A DNA stretch of 6,005 nucleotides from Bacteroidota bacterium (GTDB taxonomy: Bacteria > Bacteroidota > Bacteroidia > Chitinophagales > Chitinophagaceae): contig JAFAFV010000143.1 of assembly GCA_023423285.1 (NCBI GenBank), positions 1-6,005 of the forward strand, in the 5' to 3' direction. Each line of letters begins with the position of its first letter. The stretch's first letter is position 1. Positions 1 through 6,005 of the stretch are shown piece after piece. Under the pieces are notes generated by a model, which had not been told where the DNA came from, made no database searches, and was given only the letters and a program-made list of their open reading frames with translations. A program made the translations under genes and the position numbers.

Positions 1-1
1 G

Positions 2-256
2 CGTGGTGTGGCCATATTGATTCATTTATTAAACCCCGAACTTATCGTGATCAGTGGCATAGGTTCGCTTGCCGGCAGGGCGTGGATGGCACCCATACAA
101 CAGGCCATTAACGAACATTGCATCCCAAAGATTGCCGAACACACCGAGATTGCGATCTCATCTCTGGGGTATAATGCGGAACTGATTGGCGCCACGGCAC
201 TGGTGATGGACAATTATGAAAACCTGAAGCAGCCGCAGCTATTAAAACCAGCTTAA
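2..256 (+). CDS. ROK-family protein (sugar-responsive repressor or sugar kinase), C-terminal part, 5' truncated
   Basis: This is the C-terminal 84 residues of a ROK-family protein; the start lies left of the window. The reading frame is open from base 2 (Arg-Gly-Val-Ala...), so the GTG at 8 is an internal Val codon and not a start. The segment LIHLLNPELIVISG matches the conserved C-terminal ROK strand (usually N-[IL]-x-NPE-x-IV-[IL]-GG), and ELIGATALVMDN matches the closing helix (usually LxGAAxLV). ROK proteins include glucokinase-like and N-acetylhexosamine kinases, and also NagC/XylR-type repressors with an N-terminal helix-turn-helix. The parts that would separate these, the HTH, the DxGxT phosphate loop and the zinc-binding Cys cluster, are all outside the window. 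I lean towards a regulator because it sits 37 nt before a susCD pair with no terminator between, but that is inference. GC is about 51% by hand count, clearly above susC. Confidence 0.85.
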   Translation, partial: RGVAILIHLLNPELIVISGIGSLAGRAWMAPIQQAINEHCIPKIAEHTEIAISSLGYNAELIGATALVMDNYENLKQPQLLKPA

Positions 257-273
257 ATCCCCCGTATTTTTTC

Positions 274-285
274 AAAAATTAAAAT
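274..285 (+). repeat. 12-nt A/T element before susC (copy 1)
   Basis: The sequence AAAAATTAAAAT ends 8 nt before the susC ATG. The identical 12-mer is found at the same distance before the susD ATG. No Shine-Dalgarno-like GGAGG box is present. Bacteroidota commonly initiate translation without Shine-Dalgarno pairing and favour A/T-rich unstructured leaders, so a translation-enhancer role is plausible. The function is inferred; the identity and spacing are seen directly. Confidence 0.5.
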
Positions 286-293
286 AGACAAAT

Positions 294-3200
294 ATGAAAA
301 AAACGATCAAACAACTACTGTTTTCAGTTTTGATGAGTTGCCTGGCACTTTTTGCCTATGCACAGCAACGAACCATTACCGGAACAGTAATGGATGAACA
401 GGGAGCACCTTTGGAAGGTGTTTCTTATGTTTTAAAAGGAACTACATTAGGTGGTTTAACAAGCGAAGCAGGTACATTTTCTATTACCGTACCAGGCAAT
501 AATGCAGTCCTGGAATTTTCTGGTGTGGGATTTACAACTCAAACAATTACTATTGGAAATGAAACATCAATTATTGTTGTAATGGTAAGAAGCGATGAAC
601 AGTTGGAGGGAGTTGTGGTAACAGCACTGGGCATCAGGCGGGAGCAACGTAAATTGGGGTATGCCACCACAAATGTTTCTGGAGCAGAAATTATAAGGGC
701 AGCACCCACAAACTTTGCTTCGGCCTTATATGGTAAAGCGCCTGGCGTAACCATTAATACCAACCCTGGAGGTGCAACGAGCGCAGTTGCCATACAAATT
801 AGGGGCCTTTCGTCAATTACAGGTCAGGGGCAACCTTTACTGGTAGTTGACGGGATTGTGGTGAGAAATGGAGAAGCCAATAACGAAGGCTATTGGGGCG
901 GTAACCAAAGAATAAACGGTAATGGATTGCTGGATATTAATCCTGAAAATATTGAAAACATCAATATTTTGAAAGGTGCTGCGGCTTCCGCCTTATATGG
1001 TTCTGATGCTAATTTTGGGGTTATTGTGGTTACCACAAAAAATGGCAAAGGTTATAAAAGAGGCATTGGAGTTGATGTTAATTTGACGGGAGGCATTGAA
1101 AAAGCATATATACCTAATGGTTATCAAAACATATACGGCCCTGGTTATGATCGGGCTACAAATAAAAATTCTTTTGGCGCTGACGATGAGGGCTTCATTC
1201 ATGAGACAATAAATGGAGTGGATATAGTTCGCCCAATATTCAGGTCATATGCACAATTCGGGCCTAAGATGGATGGTCGGCAGGTTTATTGGTGGGATGG
1301 AGAAATGCGGCCTTATTCTCCTCAGGGTCCGATTTGGGAAAAATTTTACAGAACTGGGTATAATTCAGTTGCTAATATTGCGCTTAATAATTCGTCAGAC
1401 AAATACAATTACCGCCTATCATACACCCGCAACGATTATCAGGGCATTCAAATAGGTGGTAAACAAAATAAAAACACTTTTAATCTAAACGGAACATATA
1501 ATGTAACTGATAAAATCAGTATAGACCTTGTTTCTAATTTTATCACTGAAAATGTTCGTAACAGGCCCCGACAGGTATATTATTTAACAAATAACTATGG
1601 TGGATTCATTAGCCCTGCTGACAGATGGGATGTTTATCTTAACAAATACCAAACGACAAAAGGTTATAAATGGGTTGATTTTAATTCCACACTTGATCTG
1701 GATGAAAGATTAAAGTACAATATCAGAGGCAAAGACTTCCTGGACTTTTTGTGGAATCAACTTGCAAATTCGTATGATGAAACGACAAACCGCATAATGA
1801 ATTCTGCAACACTTAACTACAATATAACCAAGAATCTGACATTTAGAGGCAGGTATGGGAATGACTTTACCAGTTATTTTATGGAGCAAAAAGAACGTTC
1901 TACACAACCGCTTTCTTATGGCTCCACAGGCTATTATGGAACTAATTCAAACAGATATAATTTCAATTACGGTGATCTGTTATTAACCTACCAGGCTCGT
2001 ATAAGTCCTAAATTTAATGTCACTCCCTCTATTGGGTATCAGGCAAGAAAAGAAGATTACAGGTATAACAGCGCTGGTACAAGGGATGGTCTTACATCTG
2101 AGAACTGGTTTAGCATGAGTGCTTCTAAAACAACGCCTACTTCGGGTAATACCTGGAGGCAGACTTTAATAAAAGATGGTCTTTTTGGAATCCTCAACCT
2201 GGATTACAATAATTTCCTTTTTATCGAAGGCACATTGCGACAGGAACGTTCGTCTACATTAGCACCTGGATTTAACAAATACTTTTATGGAGGTGTAAGT
2301 GGTGCGTTTGAGTTAAGCAATGCATTTAATCTTCCCGCGTTCTTCAATTACAGTAAATTGAGGGCATCGTGGGGTACCGTTGGTAATCCTCCGGGTATTT
2401 ATGTTGCTAACGTGGTTTATAATGCAGGAAGCATACAGGGTGTACCTGTTTTAACTCCTCCATCAAATTATGGAAACGAGCAGTTAAGGAATGAAAGAAA
2501 AAATAATATTGAAATAGGATGGGAAAACAAATTTTTCGGTAGCCGTCTTGGGTTTGATGCTACATGGTACAGAGATCAAATCGTTGATCAAATACTTCCA
2601 TTATCAATTCCGGCTACAACAGGTGCAACTTCAATTATAGTAAACGTTGGCACCATGCAATCAACAGGTCTGGAGCTGGGTTTATATGGTAGCCCCGTTA
2701 AAGGCGAAAATTTTGTTTGGGATTCAAGACTAAATGTTGCATTCAACACCAATAAGGTGACTAAACTCATGCCTGGTTTAAATGAATTAACACTGTCTAA
2801 TATTGATAACGGCTCTTTAATTGTGAAAGCAGAAACCAACAAAAAAGCTGGTGATATTTATGTTTATCAAAGAGAAAAAGATGCCAACGGCAATTACATC
2901 ATTAATGCCGACGGTTTTTACAAAGTTGATTATACCGAACAGGTAAACATTGGTAATATTCAACCGAAGTTAGCTGGAGGTTTCATCAATACCCTATCAT
3001 ATAAAAATGTAAGTCTGAATCTGGTTACAGACTTTAAATGGGGTGGAGATATTGTTTCAGCAGGCTTGTTGTACCAAACAGGTGCCGGTATGTTTGACAA
3101 TTCATTATTTGGACGTGATGCAGAACATGGTGGAGTGGCCTATTACGTTGATGCTACAGGAAACTATGTTGGCGTTGCACCAGGAACAACAGCAGGGCCT

Positions 3201-3617
3201 GCAGGACAAAAAGTTTTCAACGATGGTATCATATTAAAAGGAAAAACTGAAAGCGGTGCAGACAATACTGTAATCATTGATGCAGGCAATTATTATCTTA
3301 CCACTTACCAATGGGGTTCCTGGCCTGGTTACGCTTCAGGCAGCCTTTATGAAGGTGCCGTATTTAAAAACAATTACATAAAACTTAGAGAAGTTGCGCT
3401 ATCTTATGCGCTACCTGCAAGTTTTGCAAATAGAATAAGAATGCAAAATCTTACCCTTTCACTGTACGGTAGAAATCTCTTTTATTTTTACAAAACACTA
3501 CCCTACATTGATGCTGAAGACGGAGCAGGAACAAACTGGGTTAGCAGAGCTACATCAGCAGGCAGCGCAAATGCTGCAACACGTTCTATTGGTTTAAGCA
3601 TCAGATTAACCTTTTAA
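294..3617 (+). CDS. SusC/RagA-family TonB-linked outer-membrane transporter
   Basis: This is a complete 1107-aa TonB-dependent transporter that would import glycan fragments through the outer membrane using energy passed on by TonB-ExbBD. Residues 1-23 form a signal peptide (basic start, hydrophobic core, AYA then QQ). Residues about 26-100 are a carboxypeptidase-regulatory-like beta domain (TITGTVMDEQGAPLEGV). LEGVVVTALG at 104-113 fits the TonB-box region. The plug runs from about 115 to 250 and ends in the SusC/RagA signature around 229-251 (ALYGS...GVIVVTTKNG). The rest is a 22-strand-type barrel, with the late family motif KLREVALSYALP at 1030-1041, LYGRNLF just after, and a C-terminal Phe (IRLTF), as is usual for outer-membrane barrels. 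Length is normal for SusC. No STN domain is present, so classical ECF-sigma/anti-sigma signalling is unlikely. The ATG at 294 is chosen because it leads directly into the signal peptide. The partner SusD follows after 18 nt. The substrate cannot be read from the sequence; the GH29 neighbour suggests a fucosylated glycan. Confidence 0.97.
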   Translation: MKKTIKQLLFSVLMSCLALFAYAQQRTITGTVMDEQGAPLEGVSYVLKGTTLGGLTSEAGTFSITVPGNNAVLEFSGVGFTTQTITIGNETSIIVVMVRSDEQLEGVVVTALGIRREQRKLGYATTNVSGAEIIRAAPTNFASALYGKAPGVTINTNPGGATSAVAIQIRGLSSITGQGQPLLVVDGIVVRNGEANNEGYWGGNQRINGNGLLDINPENIENINILKGAAASALYGSDANFGVIVVTTKNGKGYKRGIGVDVNLTGGIEKAYIPNGYQNIYGPGYDRATNKNSFGADDEGFIHETINGVDIVRPIFRSYAQFGPKMDGRQVYWWDGEMRPYSPQGPIWEKFYRTGYNSVANIALNNSSDKYNYRLSYTRNDYQGIQIGGKQNKNTFNLNGTYNVTDKISIDLVSNFITENVRNRPRQVYYLTNNYGGFISPADRWDVYLNKYQTTKGYKWVDFNSTLDLDERLKYNIRGKDFLDFLWNQLANSYDETTNRIMNSATLNYNITKNLTFRGRYGNDFTSYFMEQKERSTQPLSYGSTGYYGTNSNRYNFNYGDLLLTYQARISPKFNVTPSIGYQARKEDYRYNSAGTRDGLTSENWFSMSASKTTPTSGNTWRQTLIKDGLFGILNLDYNNFLFIEGTLRQERSSTLAPGFNKYFYGGVSGAFELSNAFNLPAFFNYSKLRASWGTVGNPPGIYVANVVYNAGSIQGVPVLTPPSNYGNEQLRNERKNNIEIGWENKFFGSRLGFDATWYRDQIVDQILPLSIPATTGATSIIVNVGTMQSTGLELGLYGSPVKGENFVWDSRLNVAFNTNKVTKLMPGLNELTLSNIDNGSLIVKAETNKKAGDIYVYQREKDANGNYIINADGFYKVDYTEQVNIGNIQPKLAGGFINTLSYKNVSLNLVTDFKWGGDIVSAGLLYQTGAGMFDNSLFGRDAEHGGVAYYVDATGNYVGVAPGTTAGPAGQKVFNDGIILKGKTESGADNTVIIDAGNYYLTTYQWGSWPGYASGSLYEGAVFKNNYIKLREVALSYALPASFANRIRMQNLTLSLYGRNLFYFYKTLPYIDAEDGAGTNWVSRATSAGSANAATRSIGLSIRLTF

Positions 3618-3627
3618 AAATTAAAAT
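3616..3627 (+). repeat. 12-nt A/T element before susD (copy 2)
   Basis: This is a second exact copy of AAAAATTAAAAT, again ending 8 nt before an ATG (3636). It overlaps the last two bases of the susC stop codon TAA. Both starts also continue as ATGAAAAA. The 8 nt between element and ATG differ (AGACAAAT versus TCCATAGC), so the match is confined to the element and is not simply a long duplication. Confidence 0.5.
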
Positions 3628-3635
3628 TCCATAGC

Positions 3636-5195
3636 ATGAAAAATAGTAACAAATTTTTATACGTGGTTATTTTCATTGTTGCCTTATCTGCATCCTGCAA
3701 AAAGAGCGATTTTGATAACAATTTTTATAACCCCGAAAAAGCAGTAACTGCGGATATTCCACGGTTATATGCCGGCTTATTCTCTCACGAGAAAGTGATG
3801 CCCAGGTATTGGAACCTATATACATTTCACATACCGGTTTTAGGAACTTATAGCCAAACATCAGGCTACACTCAAACAAAAGGAATTTATGAACAGCCTA
3901 CTAATTATACAGCAAACAGGTGGGATTATTTCTACACTCACGATATAGCAATCTTTCGTGAAATGGAAAAATATTACGCCGCACTTACAGATGAGGAACA
4001 GAAACAAGGACTTAATCTTTTTATGCAAACTTCTAAGATTTTCCTTTATGATCAGGCAACTCAATTTGTAGATATGTGGGGTGACATTCCTTTTTCAAAA
4101 GCAGGATCGCTTAACCTCAATGGTAGCATGTCTCTTCCTGCATACGACAAACAGGCTGATATTTATTCGCAAGCTCTTACAGATCTTAAAGCAATTTCCG
4201 ACTATTTAACTTCAGTAACACCGAACAGTTTTTATTCAAATCAATTTAAAGCATACGATTATGTAAATGGGGGAAGCATTGAAAAATGGAGGAAATATTG
4301 TAATTCTCTTTTGTTGAGATTGGCGATGAGAATATCATACAAAGATGAAGCGACAGCAAAATCACTGATCCAAACAATTCTTACCAACCCAACAGCTTAT
4401 CCTGTTATTGAAACAAATGCGGATAATGCGCTCATTCAGGCAAATTCCACCACAAGTAGCTTGCTGCCAGCAGATAAAAATGAAGTAAGAAACGGATTTG
4501 GAGTTAATCCATTTGCCCCGGGCAAAATGGTAAATGATTGGATGCTACCTACAAATGATCCGAGATTACCTGTTTACTTTACAAAGAACGCTTCAGCAAC
4601 TTACAATGGCATTTCAAATACATTAACATCCACTCAGGTAGAGCAAGGTGTGACAGCAAATATTTTTTCCAGATGGGACTCTACCACATTTACAGAAAAT
4701 TATATGTTGCCCGGTATATTAATTACTGCTGCTGAAGTTAATTTCATAAAAGCAGAAGCATTTGAAAGATGGGGCGGAGGAACTCCTAAAACTGCCTATG
4801 ATAATGGCATAAGGCAATCCATCGCTTTTTGGTATTCAGTGAATAATAATTCAGCGTATGTAAGCGGTGTTAAGGAAACTGCGCCAACGGAATCTGCAAT
4901 TACCCAGTACTTATCACACCCTCTCATAGTATACGGCACAAATAATCTTCAAAAAATCGGCACTCAAAAGTGGATTGATTTCAACATTGCACAGGCTAAT
5001 CAGGCATGGGCAGAATGGCGAAGGACAAAATTTCCCATCCTATCCTTTCCTGCAGATGGCAATTCCACTATTTCTCCAAATCCGCCTACCAGATTATTAT
5101 ATCCAAGTTCCGAAAGAGACTTGAATTTAATTAACTATCAGGCTGTAAGTTCAACAGATAACATTACTACAAAGATTTTTTGGGATGTAAAATAG
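3636..5195 (+). CDS. SusD/RagB-family surface glycan-binding lipoprotein (SusD-like_2 type)
   Basis: This is a complete 519-aa outer-membrane lipoprotein that would cap the SusC barrel and bind the glycan at the cell surface. Residues 1-20 are a lipoprotein signal peptide and Cys21 is the probable lipidated residue (ALSAS then CKKSDFD). The acidic residues a few positions after the Cys suit surface export in Bacteroidota. The family's TPR-type helical core is visible: a helix leading to QFVDMWGDIPFSKA at about 143-156 (family pattern DLYGDIPYSEA), PAYDKQADIYSQALTDL at 168-184, IEKWRKYCNSLLLRLAMRIS at 215-234, NPFAPGKMVNDWMLPTNDPR at 291-310, and AEVNFIKAEAFERWG at 366-380. The C-terminal stretch QAWAEWRRTKFP (456-467) followed by PPTRLLYPSSE (483-493) is typical of the SusD-like_2 branch and not of classical SusD. 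Length is normal. It is almost certainly co-transcribed with susC (18-nt gap) and is followed by an intrinsic terminator. The ATG at 3636 is chosen because the signal peptide begins there. Confidence 0.96.
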   Translation: MKNSNKFLYVVIFIVALSASCKKSDFDNNFYNPEKAVTADIPRLYAGLFSHEKVMPRYWNLYTFHIPVLGTYSQTSGYTQTKGIYEQPTNYTANRWDYFYTHDIAIFREMEKYYAALTDEEQKQGLNLFMQTSKIFLYDQATQFVDMWGDIPFSKAGSLNLNGSMSLPAYDKQADIYSQALTDLKAISDYLTSVTPNSFYSNQFKAYDYVNGGSIEKWRKYCNSLLLRLAMRISYKDEATAKSLIQTILTNPTAYPVIETNADNALIQANSTTSSLLPADKNEVRNGFGVNPFAPGKMVNDWMLPTNDPRLPVYFTKNASATYNGISNTLTSTQVEQGVTANIFSRWDSTTFTENYMLPGILITAAEVNFIKAEAFERWGGGTPKTAYDNGIRQSIAFWYSVNNNSAYVSGVKETAPTESAITQYLSHPLIVYGTNNLQKIGTQKWIDFNIAQANQAWAEWRRTKFPILSFPADGNSTISPNPPTRLLYPSSERDLNLINYQAVSSTDNITTKIFWDVK

Positions 5196-5212
5196 TTTGT
5201 CTACTTTATTAC

Positions 5213-5241
5213 AAAACCGTCTCTTTTTTGAGGCGGTTTTT
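5213..5241 (+). terminator. Intrinsic (Rho-independent) terminator after susD
   Basis: AAAACCGTCTC (5213-5223) pairs with GAGGCGGTTTT (5230-5240). This gives an 11-bp stem with one G-U wobble (T5220 with G5233) around a six-T loop, followed by a T-run at 5237-5241 and further T-rich sequence. It begins 17 nt after the susD stop, so it should end the susCD transcript before the fucosidase gene. The left arm has only four A's, so termination from the opposite strand would be weaker. No opposing gene is seen here. Confidence 0.85.
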
Positions 5242-5257
5242 AATTTCTTTACCTTTC
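5227..5257 (+). promoter_or_regulatory. Candidate Bacteroidota-type promoter for the fucosidase gene
   Basis: TTTG at 5227-5230 and TACCTTTC at 5250-5257 resemble the Bacteroides -33 (TTTG) and -7 (TAnnTTTG) elements. They are 19 nt apart, close to the usual spacing, and the -7 box has one mismatch (final C for G). Transcription would start around 5263, giving a leader of only about 10 nt before the ATG at 5273. The upstream element lies in the loop and right arm of the susD terminator. The region is T-rich, so a chance match is quite possible. Confidence 0.3.
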
Positions 5258-5272
5258 CAAAAAAAAGCTTGC

Positions 5273-6005
5273 ATGAGAACTTTTAGCGTGTTCTTCTTCA
5301 TCATAATTGCGTTTTGTTCAAACGCACAGCAAAATATTCACCATCAATCCTCTCAATATGAATGGCCTAAAGATCCTTTAGTGCAGCAAAAACTGGATCA
5401 CTGGCAGGATCAAAAATTCGGCATCATTATACATTGGGGGCTGTACGCAGTTCCTGGTATCATCGAATCCTGGTCGCTTTGCTCAGAAGAGTGGATTACA
5501 CGTGACACTACATCCTATTACGGCGATTATAAAAAATGGTATTGGGGATTACAAAAAGATTTTAACCCCGTGAATTTCAATCCCGGTGAATGGGCGAAGA
5601 CGGCCAAAGCTGCTGGTATGAAATATTTAGTCTTCACAACCAAACATCATGATGGCTTTTGTATGTTCGATACAAAGCAAACAGATTTTAAGATCACCAA
5701 TGGGCCTTTTGCCTTAAACCCCAAAGCCAATGTTGCAAAGCATGTATTTGATGCATTCAGAAAGGAGGGGATGATGATCGGCGCTTATTTTTCAAAGCCG
5801 GATTGGCACAGCGAAAATTATTGGTGGCCTGTATATGCCACACCTGACAGAAATAATAATTACGATATAAGAAAATTTCCCTGGCGCTGGGAAAAATTTA
5901 AAAAATATACTTTCCACCAGATCGAAGAGCTGATGAATGATTATGGCAAAATGGATATTCTGTGGCTGGATGGCGGATGGGTGCGGCCGTTAGAAACCGT
6001 AAATG
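5273..6005 (+). CDS. GH29 alpha-L-fucosidase, secreted, 3' truncated by window end
   Basis: The first 244 codons are present; the frame is still open at the right edge. The enzyme would hydrolyse terminal alpha-L-fucose from glycans by a retaining mechanism. Residues 1-18 look like a signal peptide (MRTF start, Phe/Ile-rich core, SNA then QQ). Cys15 is not preceded by a proper lipobox, so a periplasmic or otherwise secreted soluble form is more likely than a lipoprotein. GH29 landmarks appear in order: FGIIIHWGLYAVPG (49-62, fucose-binding His54), FNPVNFNPGEWAKTAKAAGMKYLVFTTKHHDGF within 97-129 (His125-His126 pair), GAYFSKPDWH (170-179), and DILWLDGGWV (228-237), where Asp233 aligns with the catalytic nucleophile (Asp224 in the Thermotoga maritima enzyme). 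The acid/base Glu and any C-terminal carbohydrate-binding or beta-sandwich domains lie beyond the window. The ATG at 5273 is supported by the signal peptide and follows a run of eight A's. It sits 77 nt after susD behind a terminator, so it may have its own promoter. The linkage preferred and the GH29 subfamily cannot be decided here. Confidence 0.94.
   Translation, partial: MRTFSVFFFIIIAFCSNAQQNIHHQSSQYEWPKDPLVQQKLDHWQDQKFGIIIHWGLYAVPGIIESWSLCSEEWITRDTTSYYGDYKKWYWGLQKDFNPVNFNPGEWAKTAKAAGMKYLVFTTKHHDGFCMFDTKQTDFKITNGPFALNPKANVAKHVFDAFRKEGMMIGAYFSKPDWHSENYWWPVYATPDRNNNYDIRKFPWRWEKFKKYTFHQIEELMNDYGKMDILWLDGGWVRPLETVN

Noticed and set aside
8..256. A complete small 82-aa protein starting at the GTG at position 8
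   Set aside because: The frame is open to the window edge and the residues match the internal C-terminal part of a ROK protein, so this is a truncated larger gene.
265..272. TATTTTTT as a possible -7 element for a susC promoter
   Set aside because: It is one base off TAnnTTTG, but no TTTG exists at a suitable distance upstream; indeed no TTTG occurs in 1-293. The T-run alone is not convincing.
266..279. Small inverted repeat ATTTTT-TC-AAAAAT between the ROK gene and susC as a terminator or operator
   Set aside because: It is only 6 bp of A-T pairs with a 2-nt spacer, has no G-C stem and no following T-run. It is too weak for a terminator and expected by chance in A/T-rich DNA.
539..4064. 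Minus-strand open frames of 65-84 aa and short + frames inside susC and susD
   Set aside because: All lie within the two large coding regions in other frames and have no recognisable domain or start context; they are shadows of the real genes.
1..6005. CRISPR arrays, tRNA or rRNA genes, insertion sequences, phage genes or defence systems
   Set aside because: No regularly spaced repeats, RNA-gene-like sequence, transposase motifs or terminal inverted repeats were seen. The window is almost fully occupied by four ordinary coding regions.

Overview
The window looks like part of a carbohydrate-utilisation locus from a member of the Bacteroidota. The soil or gut-type families of Chitinophagales or Sphingobacteriales are my best guess, but that finer placement is inference. 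The evidence is an adjacent SusC/SusD pair, no Shine-Dalgarno-like purine boxes before the start codons (A/T-rich leaders instead), a lipoprotein signal followed by Lys-Lys-Ser-Asp, and low to moderate GC.

Layout, all on the + strand. (1) Positions 2-256: the last 84 codons of a ROK-family protein, either a sugar-responsive repressor or a sugar kinase. (2) Positions 294-3617: a complete SusC/RagA-type TonB-dependent outer-membrane transporter of 1107 aa. (3) Positions 3636-5195: a complete SusD/RagB-type surface lipoprotein of 519 aa, of the SusD-like_2 type, 18 nt after susC. (4) Positions 5213-5241: a strong intrinsic terminator. (5) From 5273 to the right edge: the first 244 codons of a secreted GH29 alpha-L-fucosidase, cut by the window end. 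This gene is easy to overlook because it has no stop codon inside the window. The intergenic gaps are 37, 18 and 77 nt, so no long stretch lacks a gene.

How it probably works: the SusD lipoprotein captures a glycan at the cell surface and passes it to the SusC barrel for TonB-powered import. The fucosidase removes alpha-L-fucose from the glycan outside the inner membrane. The ROK protein may sense a released sugar and regulate the locus, or may phosphorylate a sugar. The SusC has no N-terminal STN signalling domain, so it is not expected to signal through an anti-sigma/ECF-sigma pair; this makes the adjacent ROK protein a more attractive candidate regulator. A fucosylated substrate is inferred only from the GH29 neighbour.

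This is a recognisable PUL-type locus, and I see no previously undescribed system in it. The details most worth checking are an identical 12-nt A/T element placed exactly 8 nt before both the susC and susD start codons, a candidate promoter whose upstream element lies inside the susD terminator hairpin, and a sharp GC drop from the ROK gene (about 51%) to susC (about 34% in a sampled stretch).
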